DNA from: Brevundimonas sp. UBA4609
GTDB lineage: Bacteria; Pseudomonadota; Alphaproteobacteria; Caulobacterales; Caulobacteraceae
Assembly (NCBI GenBank): GCA_002386585.1
Contig: DGIZ01000266.1
Coordinates: forward strand, 1 to 7,792
DNA: 7,792 nucleotides
Reading direction: 5' to 3'
Under the pieces are notes generated by a model, which ran no database searches, was not told the DNA's origin, and worked only from the letters and a program-made list of their open reading frames with translations. A program made the translations under genes and the position numbers. Positions 1 to 6,681 of this stretch are shown one piece after another. Position 1 is the first letter of the stretch; each line of letters begins with the position of its first letter.

Positions 1-3000
1 GAGACGCCCGAACTGGGCGGCGACGATCTGGCGGTCCTGCTGGCCGGCGCCTGGCGCGGCGCCCAGGCCCGCAAGGCGGGCGAGCCCGCCCGCATCACCG
101 TCGGCCCGCTGGCCGACGCCGCCGGCGTCAACACCGGCTATGACCAGATCCTGATCCTGCAGGACGACGGGCCGTTCCTGGTCGACAGCGTCCTGGTCGC
201 CCTGGCCGAGGCGGGGGTCACCGTGCGGGCCCTGTTCCACCCGATCGTCGAGATCGAGGCGGGCCGTCGCGACTCCCTGATCATCGTCGTCATCGATCCC
301 CTGCCGCAGGAGCGTCGTGACGCCCTGGGCGAGGGTCTGGCGACCGCCATGGCCGATGTCCGCGCCGCCGTGCGCGATCACGGCGCCATGGTTCAGGCCA
401 TGCGCGAGGCCGTCCAGCGTCTGGAGGCCGCGCCGCCGAAGGGCGTGGACCCCGAGGTGCTGAAGGAGAATCTCGAGTTCCTGCGCTGGGCCAAGAGCGA
501 CCATTTCGTCTTCCTGGGCGCCCGCGACTACGACTATCCGCGCGACGCGTCCGGTTCGTATGAGGCCGAGGCGCCGCTGAACCAGTCCAGCGACGGTCTG
601 GGCGTTCTCAGCGATCCCGAGCGCCGCGTGCTGCGCCGCGCCTCCGAACCGGCCGTCCTGACCGCCGCCATGCAGCGCCAGCTGGGCGAAAGCGATCCGG
701 TCACCGTGGCCAAGGCCAATATGCGCTCGCGGGTCCACCGGCGGGCCTACATGGATTATGTCGGGGTCAAACGCTACGACGCCGACGGCAAGCCGACCGG
801 AGAGACGCGCTTTGTCGGCCTGTTCACCGCCGAGGCCTATGACAAGATGGCCAAGGAGGTGCCGCTGATCCGGCGCAAGGTGGCCAATGCGCTGGAACGC
901 GCCGGCAAGACTCCGGGCAGCCATAATCACAAGCGCCTGAAGAACATCCTCGAGAACTACCCTCGCGACGAGCTGTTCCAGATCGGCGAGGACGAGCTGC
1001 TGGATACGGCGCTGGGCGTCCTGCACCTGTATGATCGTCCGCGCATCCGCCTGTTCACGCGCCGCGATCCGTTCGACCGCTTCGTCTCTGTGCTGTGCTT
1101 CATCCCCCGCGAGCGTTTCGACGCGGGCCTGCGCCAGCGCATCGGCGGCATTCTGGCCAAGGCCTGGGGCGGCCGCGTCTCGGCCTGGTATCCGCAACTG
1201 AGCGACCAGCCGCTGACGCGCGTCCACTACATCATCGGCGTGACGCCGGGCGAGCACCCCGTGCCCGACCTGAAGGCCCTGGAGGCCGAGGTGGCCGAGG
1301 CCGGACGCAGCTGGATCGACCGCTTCGAGCGCGCCTTGCGCCTGGCCGGGGTGGACGAAGCCGCCGTCGGCCCGACCAGCGCCCGCTGGGCCGAGGGTTT
1401 CGGCGTCGCCTTCCGCGACCGTTACGACGCCGCTGAGGCCGTGGCCGACCTGGAGCAGTTTGATCGCCTGAACGACGGCTCGGCGGCCGACGGCGTCCAT
1501 GCCGAGCCGGTGGCGGTGCGCGCCTTCCGCACGGCCGACGAGACCAATCTGCAGTTCCGCTTCAAGCTGTATCGCCGCGGGTCGGCCGTGCCGCTGTCCG
1601 ACGTGCTGCCGATCCTGGCCGACATGGGTCTGAAGACGCTCGAGGAATCCGACCACGTCGTGCGGACGATCGGCCAGGAGCCGATCTACATCCACGACTT
1701 CCTGCTGGAAGACCCGCGCGGCGCCGACCTGGTCTTCGCCGACCTCAAGACCCCGTTCGAGGAGGCTTTCAAGGCCGTGTGGAATGGCCGCACCGAGAGC
1801 GACGGCTTCAACCGCCTGGTGCTGGAGCTGGGCGTCGACTGGCGCGAGGCGGCCCTGATCCGCACCCTGGCGCGTTACCGCCAGCAGACGGGTCTGGACC
1901 CCTCCCAGTCGGTTCAGGAAGCGGCCCTGCGCGAATACCCCGACGCAGCGCGCGCCATTCTGGCCCTGTTCAAGGCCAAGTTCGACCCGGCCCATGGCGG
2001 TTCGGTCGCCGAGCGCGAAGCGGCCGTGGCTGAACTGGACGCGAAGATCGAGACCCTGCTGCAGGACGTGAAGAGCCTGGATCACGACCGCGCCCTGCGC
2101 CGGATCTCAGCCCTGATCGACGGGATCAAGCGCACCAACTTCTATCAGGTCGACGCCGAGGGGAATCCGAAGGCCCACATCTCGATCAAGATCGCGGCCC
2201 AGGAACTGGCCGACCTGCCCCTGCCCAAGCCCTTCCGCGAAATCTTCGTCTGGGCGCCGTACGTCGAAGGCACGCACCTGCGCTTCGGCCCGGTGGCGCG
2301 CGGCGGTCTGCGCTGGTCGGACCGTCGTGACGATTTCCGCACCGAGGTCCTGGGTCTGGTGAAGGCCCAGCAGGTCAAGAACTCGGTCATCGTGCCGGTC
2401 GGCTCCAAGGGCGGCTTCTATCCCAAGCAACTGCCGGTCGGCGGCACGCGCGAGGAGACGCAGGCCGAAGCCATCCGCGCCTACAAGACCTTCCTGTCCG
2501 GGATGCTGGACATCACCGACAACATCGTCGGCGACGGCGCGCCGGTGCGTCCGGCGAATGTCGTGGCCTGGGAAGGCGACGACCCCTATCTGGTCGTGGC
2601 CGCCGACAAGGGCACGGCGACCTTCTCGGACATCGCCAACGGGGTGAGCCAGTCCTACGGCTTCTGGCTGGACGACGCCTTCGCCTCGGGCGGCTCGGCC
2701 GGTTACGACCACAAGAAGATGGGCATCACCGCGCGCGGCGCCTGGGAGGCGGTCAAGCGCCACTTCCGCGAAGTCGGCAAGGACATCCAGACGGAGCCCT
2801 TCACCGTGGTCGGCGTCGGCGACATGTCCGGCGACGTCTTCGGCAACGGCATGCTGCTGTCGCAGGCGACCAAGGTGGTGGCCGCCTTCGATCACCGCGA
2901 CATCTTCATCGACCCGAACCCGGACGTGGCGAAGTCGTGGGCCGAGCGCAAGCGCCTGTTCGAGACGCCGCGCACCAGCTGGCAGGACTATGACAAGAGC

Positions 3001-4722
3001 CTGATCTCGGAAGGCGGCGGCGTCTTCTCGCGCTCGGCCAAGTCGATCGCCCTGACGCCCCAGATCAAGGAACTGCTGGACATCGAGGCCGACACCGTCG
3101 ACCCGGTCACCCTGGTGCAGGCCATCCTCAAGGCCCGCGCCGAACTGCTCTACTTCGGCGGCATCGGCACCTACATCAAGGGCTCCGGCGAGACCAACCT
3201 GCAGGTCGGCGACAAGGCGAACGACGCCATCCGCATCAACGGCGGCGAGGTTCGCGCCCAGATCATCGGCGAAGGCGCCAACCTGGGCATGACCCAGCTG
3301 GGCCGCATCGAGGCGGCGCGCGTCGGCGTGCGGCTGAACACCGACGCCATCGACAACTCGGCCGGCGTGGACTCCTCCGACCAGGAGGTGAACATCAAGA
3401 TCCTGCTGGGCGGCGCCATCGCCTCGGGCCATCTGAAGGCCGAGGATCGCAACGCCCTGCTGAAGTCGATGACGGACGAGGTGGCGCATAACGTCCTGCG
3501 TCACAACTACGACCAGACGCTGGCCCTGACCCTGCAACAGGCCGAAGGGGCGAACGCCCTGGACGCCCAGCAGGCCTTCATGCAGCACCTGGTTTCGATC
3601 GGTAAGCTGAACCGGGCGGTCGAATACCTGCCCGACGACGCCCGCATGGCCGAGATGAAGCTGCAGGGCCAGGCCCTGTCGCGGCCGGAGCTGGCGGTGC
3701 TGACCGCCTATTCCAAGCTCGAACTGTTCGACGAGATCGTCGCCTCGGCCGCGCCGGACGACGCCTTCTTCGAGCGGATGCTGGTCGACTACTTCCCGAC
3801 GCCGCTCGCCCAGTTCGAGAGCGACATGAAGGGCCACCGCCTGCGTCGCGACATCATCGCCACCGTGCTGTCGAACGAGATCGTCAACATGGCCGGACCA
3901 ACCTTCGCCGACCGCCTGCGCGCGGCGGCCGAGTGCGACACCGCCGCCATGGTCACGGCCTTCGAGACGGCGCGTCACGTCTTCCGCCTCGACGAGGCCT
4001 GGAAGGCGGTGTCGGCCCTGGACCTGAAGATCCCGGCCGAGGCCCAGACGGCCCTGTATCAGGAGATCGCCCTGGTCCTGCGTCGCCAGACCTTCTGGCT
4101 GGCGCGTCGCGCGTCGCGCACCGAGACGACGGTCGGCGGCATGATCGCCGCCTACCAGCCCGCCGCCGACGCCCTGCGCGCCGCCGGTCCGCAGGTGCTG
4201 TCGCGTTATGAGCACGCCCGCTACGAAGGCCGGGTCCAGACCTTCATCGGTCTGGGCGCGCCGGAAGAATTGGCGCGCGACATCGCCATGCTGCGTCCGA
4301 TGGTGGCCACGGCCGACATCGGCGACCTGGCCGGCGAACTGGGCTGGGACGCTCCGGCCATGGCCCGGGTCTATCACCAGGTCGGCGCCGCCTTCGACTT
4401 CGACCGCCTGCGCGTGGCGGCCGGGTCGGTGCCGTCGGGCGATCACTTTGATCGCCTGGCCGTGCGTCGCCTGATCCAGGACCTGATGACCGAGCAGCAG
4501 CAGCTGACCCGCGCCGTGGCCAAGGCCTCGGCCGAGGCGGCCGGCGCCGGCGAGGACAGCGCGGAACAGGCGGTCGACGCCTGGATCGGCGCCCGCATGG
4601 ATCAGGTGGAGGCCTTGCGCGGCTCGGTCGACGAGATCGAGACCTCGGGCTCCGGCTGGACCTTCGCCAAGCTGACCATCGCCAACGGCGCGATCCGCGA
4701 GGTGTTGGCTTCAGCAAGCTGA
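1..4722 (+). CDS. gdhZ: NAD-specific glutamate dehydrogenase, large GDH180 class (5' partial)
   Basis: Catalyses oxidative deamination of L-glutamate to 2-oxoglutarate and ammonium with NAD+, in the cytoplasm, feeding glutamate carbon into the TCA cycle. The frame is open from base 1; 1573 codons are visible against about 1600 for the family, so only some tens of residues are missing. The first in-frame GTG (223) is internal, because typical family sequence (DDGPFLVDSV) precedes it. Order: N-terminal regulatory part with ACT-like segments (about codons 345-375, RLFTRRDPFDRFVSVL); catalytic domain with GGLRWSDRRDDFRTE (from 2302), VPVGSKGGF holding the presumed catalytic lysine (2407-2409), a dinucleotide-binding loop VGVGDMSGDVFGNG (2809-2850) and GEGANLGMTQ (from 3268); then a C-terminal helical region ending EVLASAS. 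No frameshift or missing motif is seen. In Caulobacter the orthologue GdhZ also stimulates FtsZ GTPase activity and couples division to metabolism; that role here is inferred by homology. The promoter lies outside the window. Confidence 0.97.
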   Translation, partial: ETPELGGDDLAVLLAGAWRGAQARKAGEPARITVGPLADAAGVNTGYDQILILQDDGPFLVDSVLVALAEAGVTVRALFHPIVEIEAGRRDSLIIVVIDPLPQERRDALGEGLATAMADVRAAVRDHGAMVQAMREAVQRLEAAPPKGVDPEVLKENLEFLRWAKSDHFVFLGARDYDYPRDASGSYEAEAPLNQSSDGLGVLSDPERRVLRRASEPAVLTAAMQRQLGESDPVTVAKANMRSRVHRRAYMDYVGVKRYDADGKPTGETRFVGLFTAEAYDKMAKEVPLIRRKVANALERAGKTPGSHNHKRLKNILENYPRDELFQIGEDELLDTALGVLHLYDRPRIRLFTRRDPFDRFVSVLCFIPRERFDAGLRQRIGGILAKAWGGRVSAWYPQLSDQPLTRVHYIIGVTPGEHPVPDLKALEAEVAEAGRSWIDRFERALRLAGVDEAAVGPTSARWAEGFGVAFRDRYDAAEAVADLEQFDRLNDGSAADGVHAEPVAVRAFRTADETNLQFRFKLYRRGSAVPLSDVLPILADMGLKTLEESDHVVRTIGQEPIYIHDFLLEDPRGADLVFADLKTPFEEAFKAVWNGRTESDGFNRLVLELGVDWREAALIRTLARYRQQTGLDPSQSVQEAALREYPDAARAILALFKAKFDPAHGGSVAEREAAVAELDAKIETLLQDVKSLDHDRALRRISALIDGIKRTNFYQVDAEGNPKAHISIKIAAQELADLPLPKPFREIFVWAPYVEGTHLRFGPVARGGLRWSDRRDDFRTEVLGLVKAQQVKNSVIVPVGSKGGFYPKQLPVGGTREETQAEAIRAYKTFLSGMLDITDNIVGDGAPVRPANVVAWEGDDPYLVVAADKGTATFSDIANGVSQSYGFWLDDAFASGGSAGYDHKKMGITARGAWEAVKRHFREVGKDIQTEPFTVVGVGDMSGDVFGNGMLLSQATKVVAAFDHRDIFIDPNPDVAKSWAERKRLFETPRTSWQDYDKSLISEGGGVFSRSAKSIALTPQIKELLDIEADTVDPVTLVQAILKARAELLYFGGIGTYIKGSGETNLQVGDKANDAIRINGGEVRAQIIGEGANLGMTQLGRIEAARVGVRLNTDAIDNSAGVDSSDQEVNIKILLGGAIASGHLKAEDRNALLKSMTDEVAHNVLRHNYDQTLALTLQQAEGANALDAQQAFMQHLVSIGKLNRAVEYLPDDARMAEMKLQGQALSRPELAVLTAYSKLELFDEIVASAAPDDAFFERMLVDYFPTPLAQFESDMKGHRLRRDIIATVLSNEIVNMAGPTFADRLRAAAECDTAAMVTAFETARHVFRLDEAWKAVSALDLKIPAEAQTALYQEIALVLRRQTFWLARRASRTETTVGGMIAAYQPAADALRAAGPQVLSRYEHARYEGRVQTFIGLGAPEELARDIAMLRPMVATADIGDLAGELGWDAPAMARVYHQVGAAFDFDRLRVAAGSVPSGDHFDRLAVRRLIQDLMTEQQQLTRAVAKASAEAAGAGEDSAEQAVDAWIGARMDQVEALRGSVDEIETSGSGWTFAKLTIANGAIREVLASAS

Positions 4723-4727
4723 AGCCA
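4706..4727 (+). terminator. Strong hairpin spanning the gdh stop codon, possible terminator
   Basis: GGCTTCAGCAAGCTGAAGCC (4707-4726) forms a perfect 8-bp stem (4707-4714 with 4719-4726) closing a CAAG loop, and T4706/A4727 adds a ninth pair. The TGA stop (4720-4722) is inside the 3' arm. The following bases (TTCCTGG) are only weakly T-rich, so it may act as a weak intrinsic terminator or as a 3'-end mRNA stabiliser. The structure is seen directly; the function is inferred. Confidence 0.5.
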
Positions 4728-4737
4728 TTCCTGGTAA

Positions 4738-4779
4738 GAGCGCTAACGCTCGCCGTGCGGCGGCTCGCTGCTTGAGCGC
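4738..4779 (+). repeat. 42-bp structured intergenic repeat, copy A
   Basis: Matches 5397-5438 at 38 of 42 bases, the last 23 identical (the shared end runs from GCGGCGGCTC through GCTTGAGCGC). It begins 15 bases after the gdh stop. It is rich in inverted repeats: GAGCG-CTAA-CGCTC at the left, GCTC/GAGC at the right, and outer arms GCGCT/AGCGC that could close the whole unit into a branched fold. The right arm GAGCGC (4774-4779) can instead pair with GCGCTC (4785-4790) across a 5-base loop. The pattern resembles REP-type extragenic elements; that class assignment is inferred. Confidence 0.75.
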
Positions 4780-4822
4780 ATGAGGCGCTCGAACAGGTGC
4801 GGTTCGCGTCGGCGTCGCAATC

Positions 4823-4864
4823 AGGGCCCGTCCGTTTCGTCGTCTGGCGAGGCGGGCGGGCCTT
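4823..4864 (+). other. Long hairpin between gdh and the stress-protein gene
   Basis: The arm starting AGGGCCCGTCCG (4823-4834) pairs with CGGGCGGGCCTT (4853-4864): 12 consecutive pairs, two of them G-T, around an 18-base loop. It stands about 58 bases before the stress-protein ATG. No T run follows, so it is not a classical intrinsic terminator. It could be a 5' leader structure or a Rho-linked pause site. A weak promoter-like pair, TTGGCG (4863-4868) and TTTAGG (4885-4890) with a 16-base spacer, overlaps its right arm; I give that little weight. Confidence 0.4.
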
Positions 4865-4922
4865 GGCGTTTGGGGCGGGGTCGGTTTAGGTGGCGCCTGC
4901 TGTTCAGCGAACCGGAGGGCCC

Positions 4923-5390
4923 ATGCCCAGGAAGTTCCTCGTCGTCGTCGACGACAGTCCCGAGCTGGGCGCCGCCCTGGCCTACGCCTCGCGCCGCGCC
5001 CGTTCGACCGGGGGCCATGTGGTCCTGTTGCGCGCCCTGCCCGGCGGATCGGACGAGCACTGGTCTGGCGTCCGCGACGAAATCCGCCGCCAGCAGCGTG
5101 AGGAGGCGGAAGGCCTGCTGGCCCGGCTGGGCGAGAAGGTCGCCGAGACCTCGGGCGCGCCGCCCGTCTATCTGATCGAGGAAGGCGACCCCCAGGCCGC
5201 CATCCGCAAGGCGGTGGGCGACGATCCCGACATCAAGATCCTGATCCTGGCGGCCGGGGCCAACGGACGCGGCCCAGGCCCCCTGGTGTCGGCGGTGTTG
5301 AAGCAGGGGGCCGCCCTGACCGGCCGCAAGCTGCCCGTCACCATCGTTCCCGGCGAACTGACCGAGGACGAGATTCTGGATCTGGCTTGA
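4923..5390 (+). CDS. Universal stress protein (UspA-like), 155 aa
   Basis: A single-domain cytoplasmic Usp-fold protein, a family induced by starvation and other stresses; its molecular target is unknown. The N-terminus MPRKFLVVVDDSPELGAALA has the usual first beta strand followed by the acidic pair D10-D11. The C-terminal half has ILILAAGANG (residues 106-115) and ends in VTIVPGELTEDEILDLA, with the typical P-x-T-IVPG strand. The ATP-binding consensus G-2x-G-9x-G-S/T is not met: G112-AN-G115 is present, but residues 125-126 are V-L instead of G-S/T, so nucleotide binding is doubtful. ATG 4923 is chosen because it follows GGAGG (4914-4918) and opens directly into conserved sequence. An in-frame GTG at 4890 would add 11 unconserved residues. 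The gene sits alone between two copies of a 42-bp repeat. Confidence 0.9.
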   Translation: MPRKFLVVVDDSPELGAALAYASRRARSTGGHVVLLRALPGGSDEHWSGVRDEIRRQQREEAEGLLARLGEKVAETSGAPPVYLIEEGDPQAAIRKAVGDDPDIKILILAAGANGRGPGPLVSAVLKQGAALTGRKLPVTIVPGELTEDEILDLA

Positions 5391-5394
5391 TCCA
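5377..5394 (+). other. Short hairpin over the stress-protein stop codon
   Basis: TGGATC (5377-5382) pairs with GATCCA (5389-5394) around the loop TGGCTT, so the TGA (5388-5390) lies partly in the loop and partly in the 3' arm. No T run follows. It leads directly into repeat copy B and could be part of the same 3'-end structure; function unproven. Confidence 0.3.
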
Positions 5395-5396
5395 AG

Positions 5397-5438
5397 GGGC
5401 GCTATCGCTGGCCGCGCGGCGGCTCGCTGCTTGAGCGC
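5397..5438 (+). repeat. 42-bp structured intergenic repeat, copy B
   Basis: Same orientation as the copy at 4738-4779, differing at 4 positions (offsets 2, 9, 14 and 19), and placed 6 bases after the preceding stop codon. It keeps the outer arms GCGCT/AGCGC and carries the perfect palindrome GCCGCGCGGC (5411-5420), where the other copy has one T. The left hairpin is weakened by a C-to-G change at offset 14. A further inverted pair GCGCCC (5435-5440)/GGGCGC (5461-5466) continues toward the next gene. Confidence 0.75.
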
Positions 5439-5477
5439 CCACTTGAACCGGGCCGCGGCAGGGCGCATCTGAGGCTC

Positions 5478-6035
5478 ATGTTCATCCAGACCGAAGCCAC
5501 GCCTAACCCCAACGCGCTCAAATTCCTGCCGGGCCGCGACGTCGCCCCGCAGGCCGTGTTGGAGTATCGCACCATCGACGAGGCGGCCGCCTCGCCCCTG
5601 GCCGAGGCCCTTTTCGAACTGGAAGGGGTCGAGGGGGTCTTCTTCGGCGCCGACTACGTCTCGGTCACCCGCGCGGCGCAGGGACCCGACTGGAGCGAGA
5701 TGAAGGCGCCGATCCTGTCGGTCATCATGGATCATTTCGTCTCTGGCGCGCCCTTGGTTCGAGCCGGTGAAGCCGTGAGCGAGGACGCTGGCGAGGACAC
5801 GGAGATCGTCGCCGAGATCAAGGGCCTGCTCGACAGCCGCATCCGTCCGGCGGTGGCCCAGGACGGCGGCGACATCCTGTTCGACCATTTCGACGAGGAA
5901 ACCGGCGTGCTGCGTCTGCGGATGCGCGGCGCCTGCGCGGGCTGCCCCTCCTCCTCCGCGACCCTGAAGGCCGGGGTCGAGCAGATGATGCGCCATTACG
6001 TCCCCGAAGTGACCAGCGTCGAACAGGTGCTGTAA
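5478..6035 (+). CDS. Nfu-type Fe-S cluster carrier protein, 185 aa
   Basis: Carries assembled iron-sulfur clusters to client apoproteins in the cytoplasm. Residues 1 to about 88 are an Nfu N-terminal domain, opening MFIQTEATPNPNALKFLPGR, typical of alphaproteobacterial and mitochondrial Nfu. A short acidic linker (about 95-108, containing SEDAGEDTE) leads to the NifU C-terminal domain (about 110-180) with VAQDGGDILF and the cluster-binding motif C153-A-G-C156 followed by PSSSATLKAGVE. Both cysteines are present and the length is normal, so it should be functional. ATG 5478 has GAGG at 5471-5474 and starts exactly at the conserved N-terminus. No other Fe-S assembly gene is adjacent, as is usual for a stand-alone nfu. 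Symbols used elsewhere include nfuA and nifU; I leave the symbol open because E. coli NfuA has a different N-terminal domain. Confidence 0.95.
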   Translation: MFIQTEATPNPNALKFLPGRDVAPQAVLEYRTIDEAAASPLAEALFELEGVEGVFFGADYVSVTRAAQGPDWSEMKAPILSVIMDHFVSGAPLVRAGEAVSEDAGEDTEIVAEIKGLLDSRIRPAVAQDGGDILFDHFDEETGVLRLRMRGACAGCPSSSATLKAGVEQMMRHYVPEVTSVEQVL

Positions 6036-6040
6036 GCGCC
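6026..6040 (+). other. Small hairpin over the nfu stop codon
   Basis: GGTGCT (6026-6031) pairs with AGCGCC (6035-6040) through five Watson-Crick pairs and one G-T pair around a GTA loop; the TAA (6033-6035) is in the loop and first paired base. The sequence then reads GCCCTGTTTC, so termination signal strength is low. It is short enough to be chance in GC-rich DNA. Confidence 0.2.
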
Positions 6041-6044
6041 GCCC

Positions 6045-6060
6045 TGTTTCACATGAAACA
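6045..6060. promoter_or_regulatory. parS-like ParB-binding palindrome
   Basis: TGTTTCACATGAAACA differs from the chromosomal parS consensus TGTTTCACGTGAAACA at one base (A for G at position 9 of 16). The left half-site TGTTTCAC is perfect; the right is TGTTTCAT on the other strand. It lies in the 61-base gap after nfu, ending 36 bases before the next ATG, outside any gene. ParB binds parS and spreads to build the centromere complex that ParA segregates. Competing reading: it is a 7-bp-arm operator for the adjacent XRE regulator. The match is seen; ParB binding is inferred. Confidence 0.6.
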
Positions 6061-6096
6061 CTCGTCGGACGGCGCGCCCTCGGGCATGATGGCGTC

Positions 6097-6681
6097 ATGA
6101 GCGGTTCGGACGAGACATCCCAGGCTCGCGCCCTGGGCGAAGCCCTGGCGGCGCTGCGGCGTGAACGTGGGTTGAGCCAGGCCGAGGCGGGCGCAAGGAT
6201 CGGCATGACCAGCCAGGGCTGGGGCCTGTATGAGGCGGGCAAACGATCCAGCCTGTTCCGCCCCGACGTCCAGCGCCGCCTGACCGGCGCCCTGGACGCG
6301 ACGCCCGAGGCGCTGGTCCTGCAGATGGGCGGCGAGCCGGCTTCGCCTGAAGCCCTTCCCGCCACTGGACTTTCAGCCCGCGGCCGCGTCTTCGACGGCG
6401 CGCGCGTTCAGACCCGTCGGCTGCGGCTGGAGACGGACGAACTGGCGCCCTGGGCGTCGGCCGGAACGGTGCTGGAGTATGTGCCGGGGCGTTGGCCCCG
6501 GCGAGGCCAGGGCTGCGTCATCCAGATCGACGACGGCGCCCAGAGGGTTCGCCTCTATGATCGCGCCGACGACGCCGAAGTCGTGGTTCTCGGCGCAGGC
6601 GGTCTGGACCGGACGGAGCGGATCGCGCGTTCGCGCATCCAGTCGATGTCGGCTGTGACCGGCCGCTTTGACGATGAATGA
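6097..6681 (+). CDS. XRE-family regulator with degenerate S24/LexA-like C-terminal domain, 194 aa
   Basis: A probable DNA-binding transcription factor; target and signal unknown. Residues about 13-70 are a Cro/CI-type helix-turn-helix (ALRRERGLSQAEAGARIGMT, then SQGWGLYEAGKR). A linker rich in Ala and Pro (about 78-95) leads to residues about 112-194 (ELAPWASAGTVLEYVPGRWP, RRGQGCVIQI, VRLYDRAD and a terminal MSAVTGRF), whose strand pattern resembles the C-terminal fold of CI/LexA regulators. The catalytic Ser-Met is absent and the expected Lys position seems to be Arg (VRLYDR), so self-cleavage is not expected and the domain may dimerise or sense a ligand. The S24 resemblance is my reading by eye. 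ATG 6097 has no clear ribosome-binding site, so translation may be weak or leaderless. The palindrome at 6045-6060 lies just upstream and could be its operator. Confidence 0.85.
   Translation: MSGSDETSQARALGEALAALRRERGLSQAEAGARIGMTSQGWGLYEAGKRSSLFRPDVQRRLTGALDATPEALVLQMGGEPASPEALPATGLSARGRVFDGARVQTRRLRLETDELAPWASAGTVLEYVPGRWPRRGQGCVIQIDDGAQRVRLYDRADDAEVVVLGAGGLDRTERIARSRIQSMSAVTGRFDDE

Noticed and set aside
223..225. GTG as the start of gdh
   Set aside because: The frame is open to base 1, and codons before it encode conserved family sequence (DDGPFLVDSV), so the real start lies left of the window.
2107..4446. A 779-codon open frame on the minus strand opposite gdh
   Set aside because: It is a mirror of GC-rich codon usage in the gdh frame; the translation is low-complexity (rich in Gly, Val, His, Arg, Gln, Asp) and resembles no family, while the opposite strand encodes unmistakable GDH motifs.
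4890..4922. GTG 4890 as the start of the stress-protein gene
   Set aside because: It adds 11 residues with no similarity to the family and would place the Shine-Dalgarno-like GGAGG inside the coding region. ATG 4923 fits both the family N-terminus and that site.
4738..5438. The two repeats as part of a CRISPR array or transposon ends
   Set aside because: There are only two copies, in direct orientation, separated by a complete functional gene and with no transposase, cas gene or regular spacers.
4821..6365. A 514-codon open frame on the minus strand
   Set aside because: It runs antisense across the stress-protein gene, nfu and part of an XRE gene as well as the gaps between them. Its composition is that of an antisense shadow and it shows no recognisable domain.
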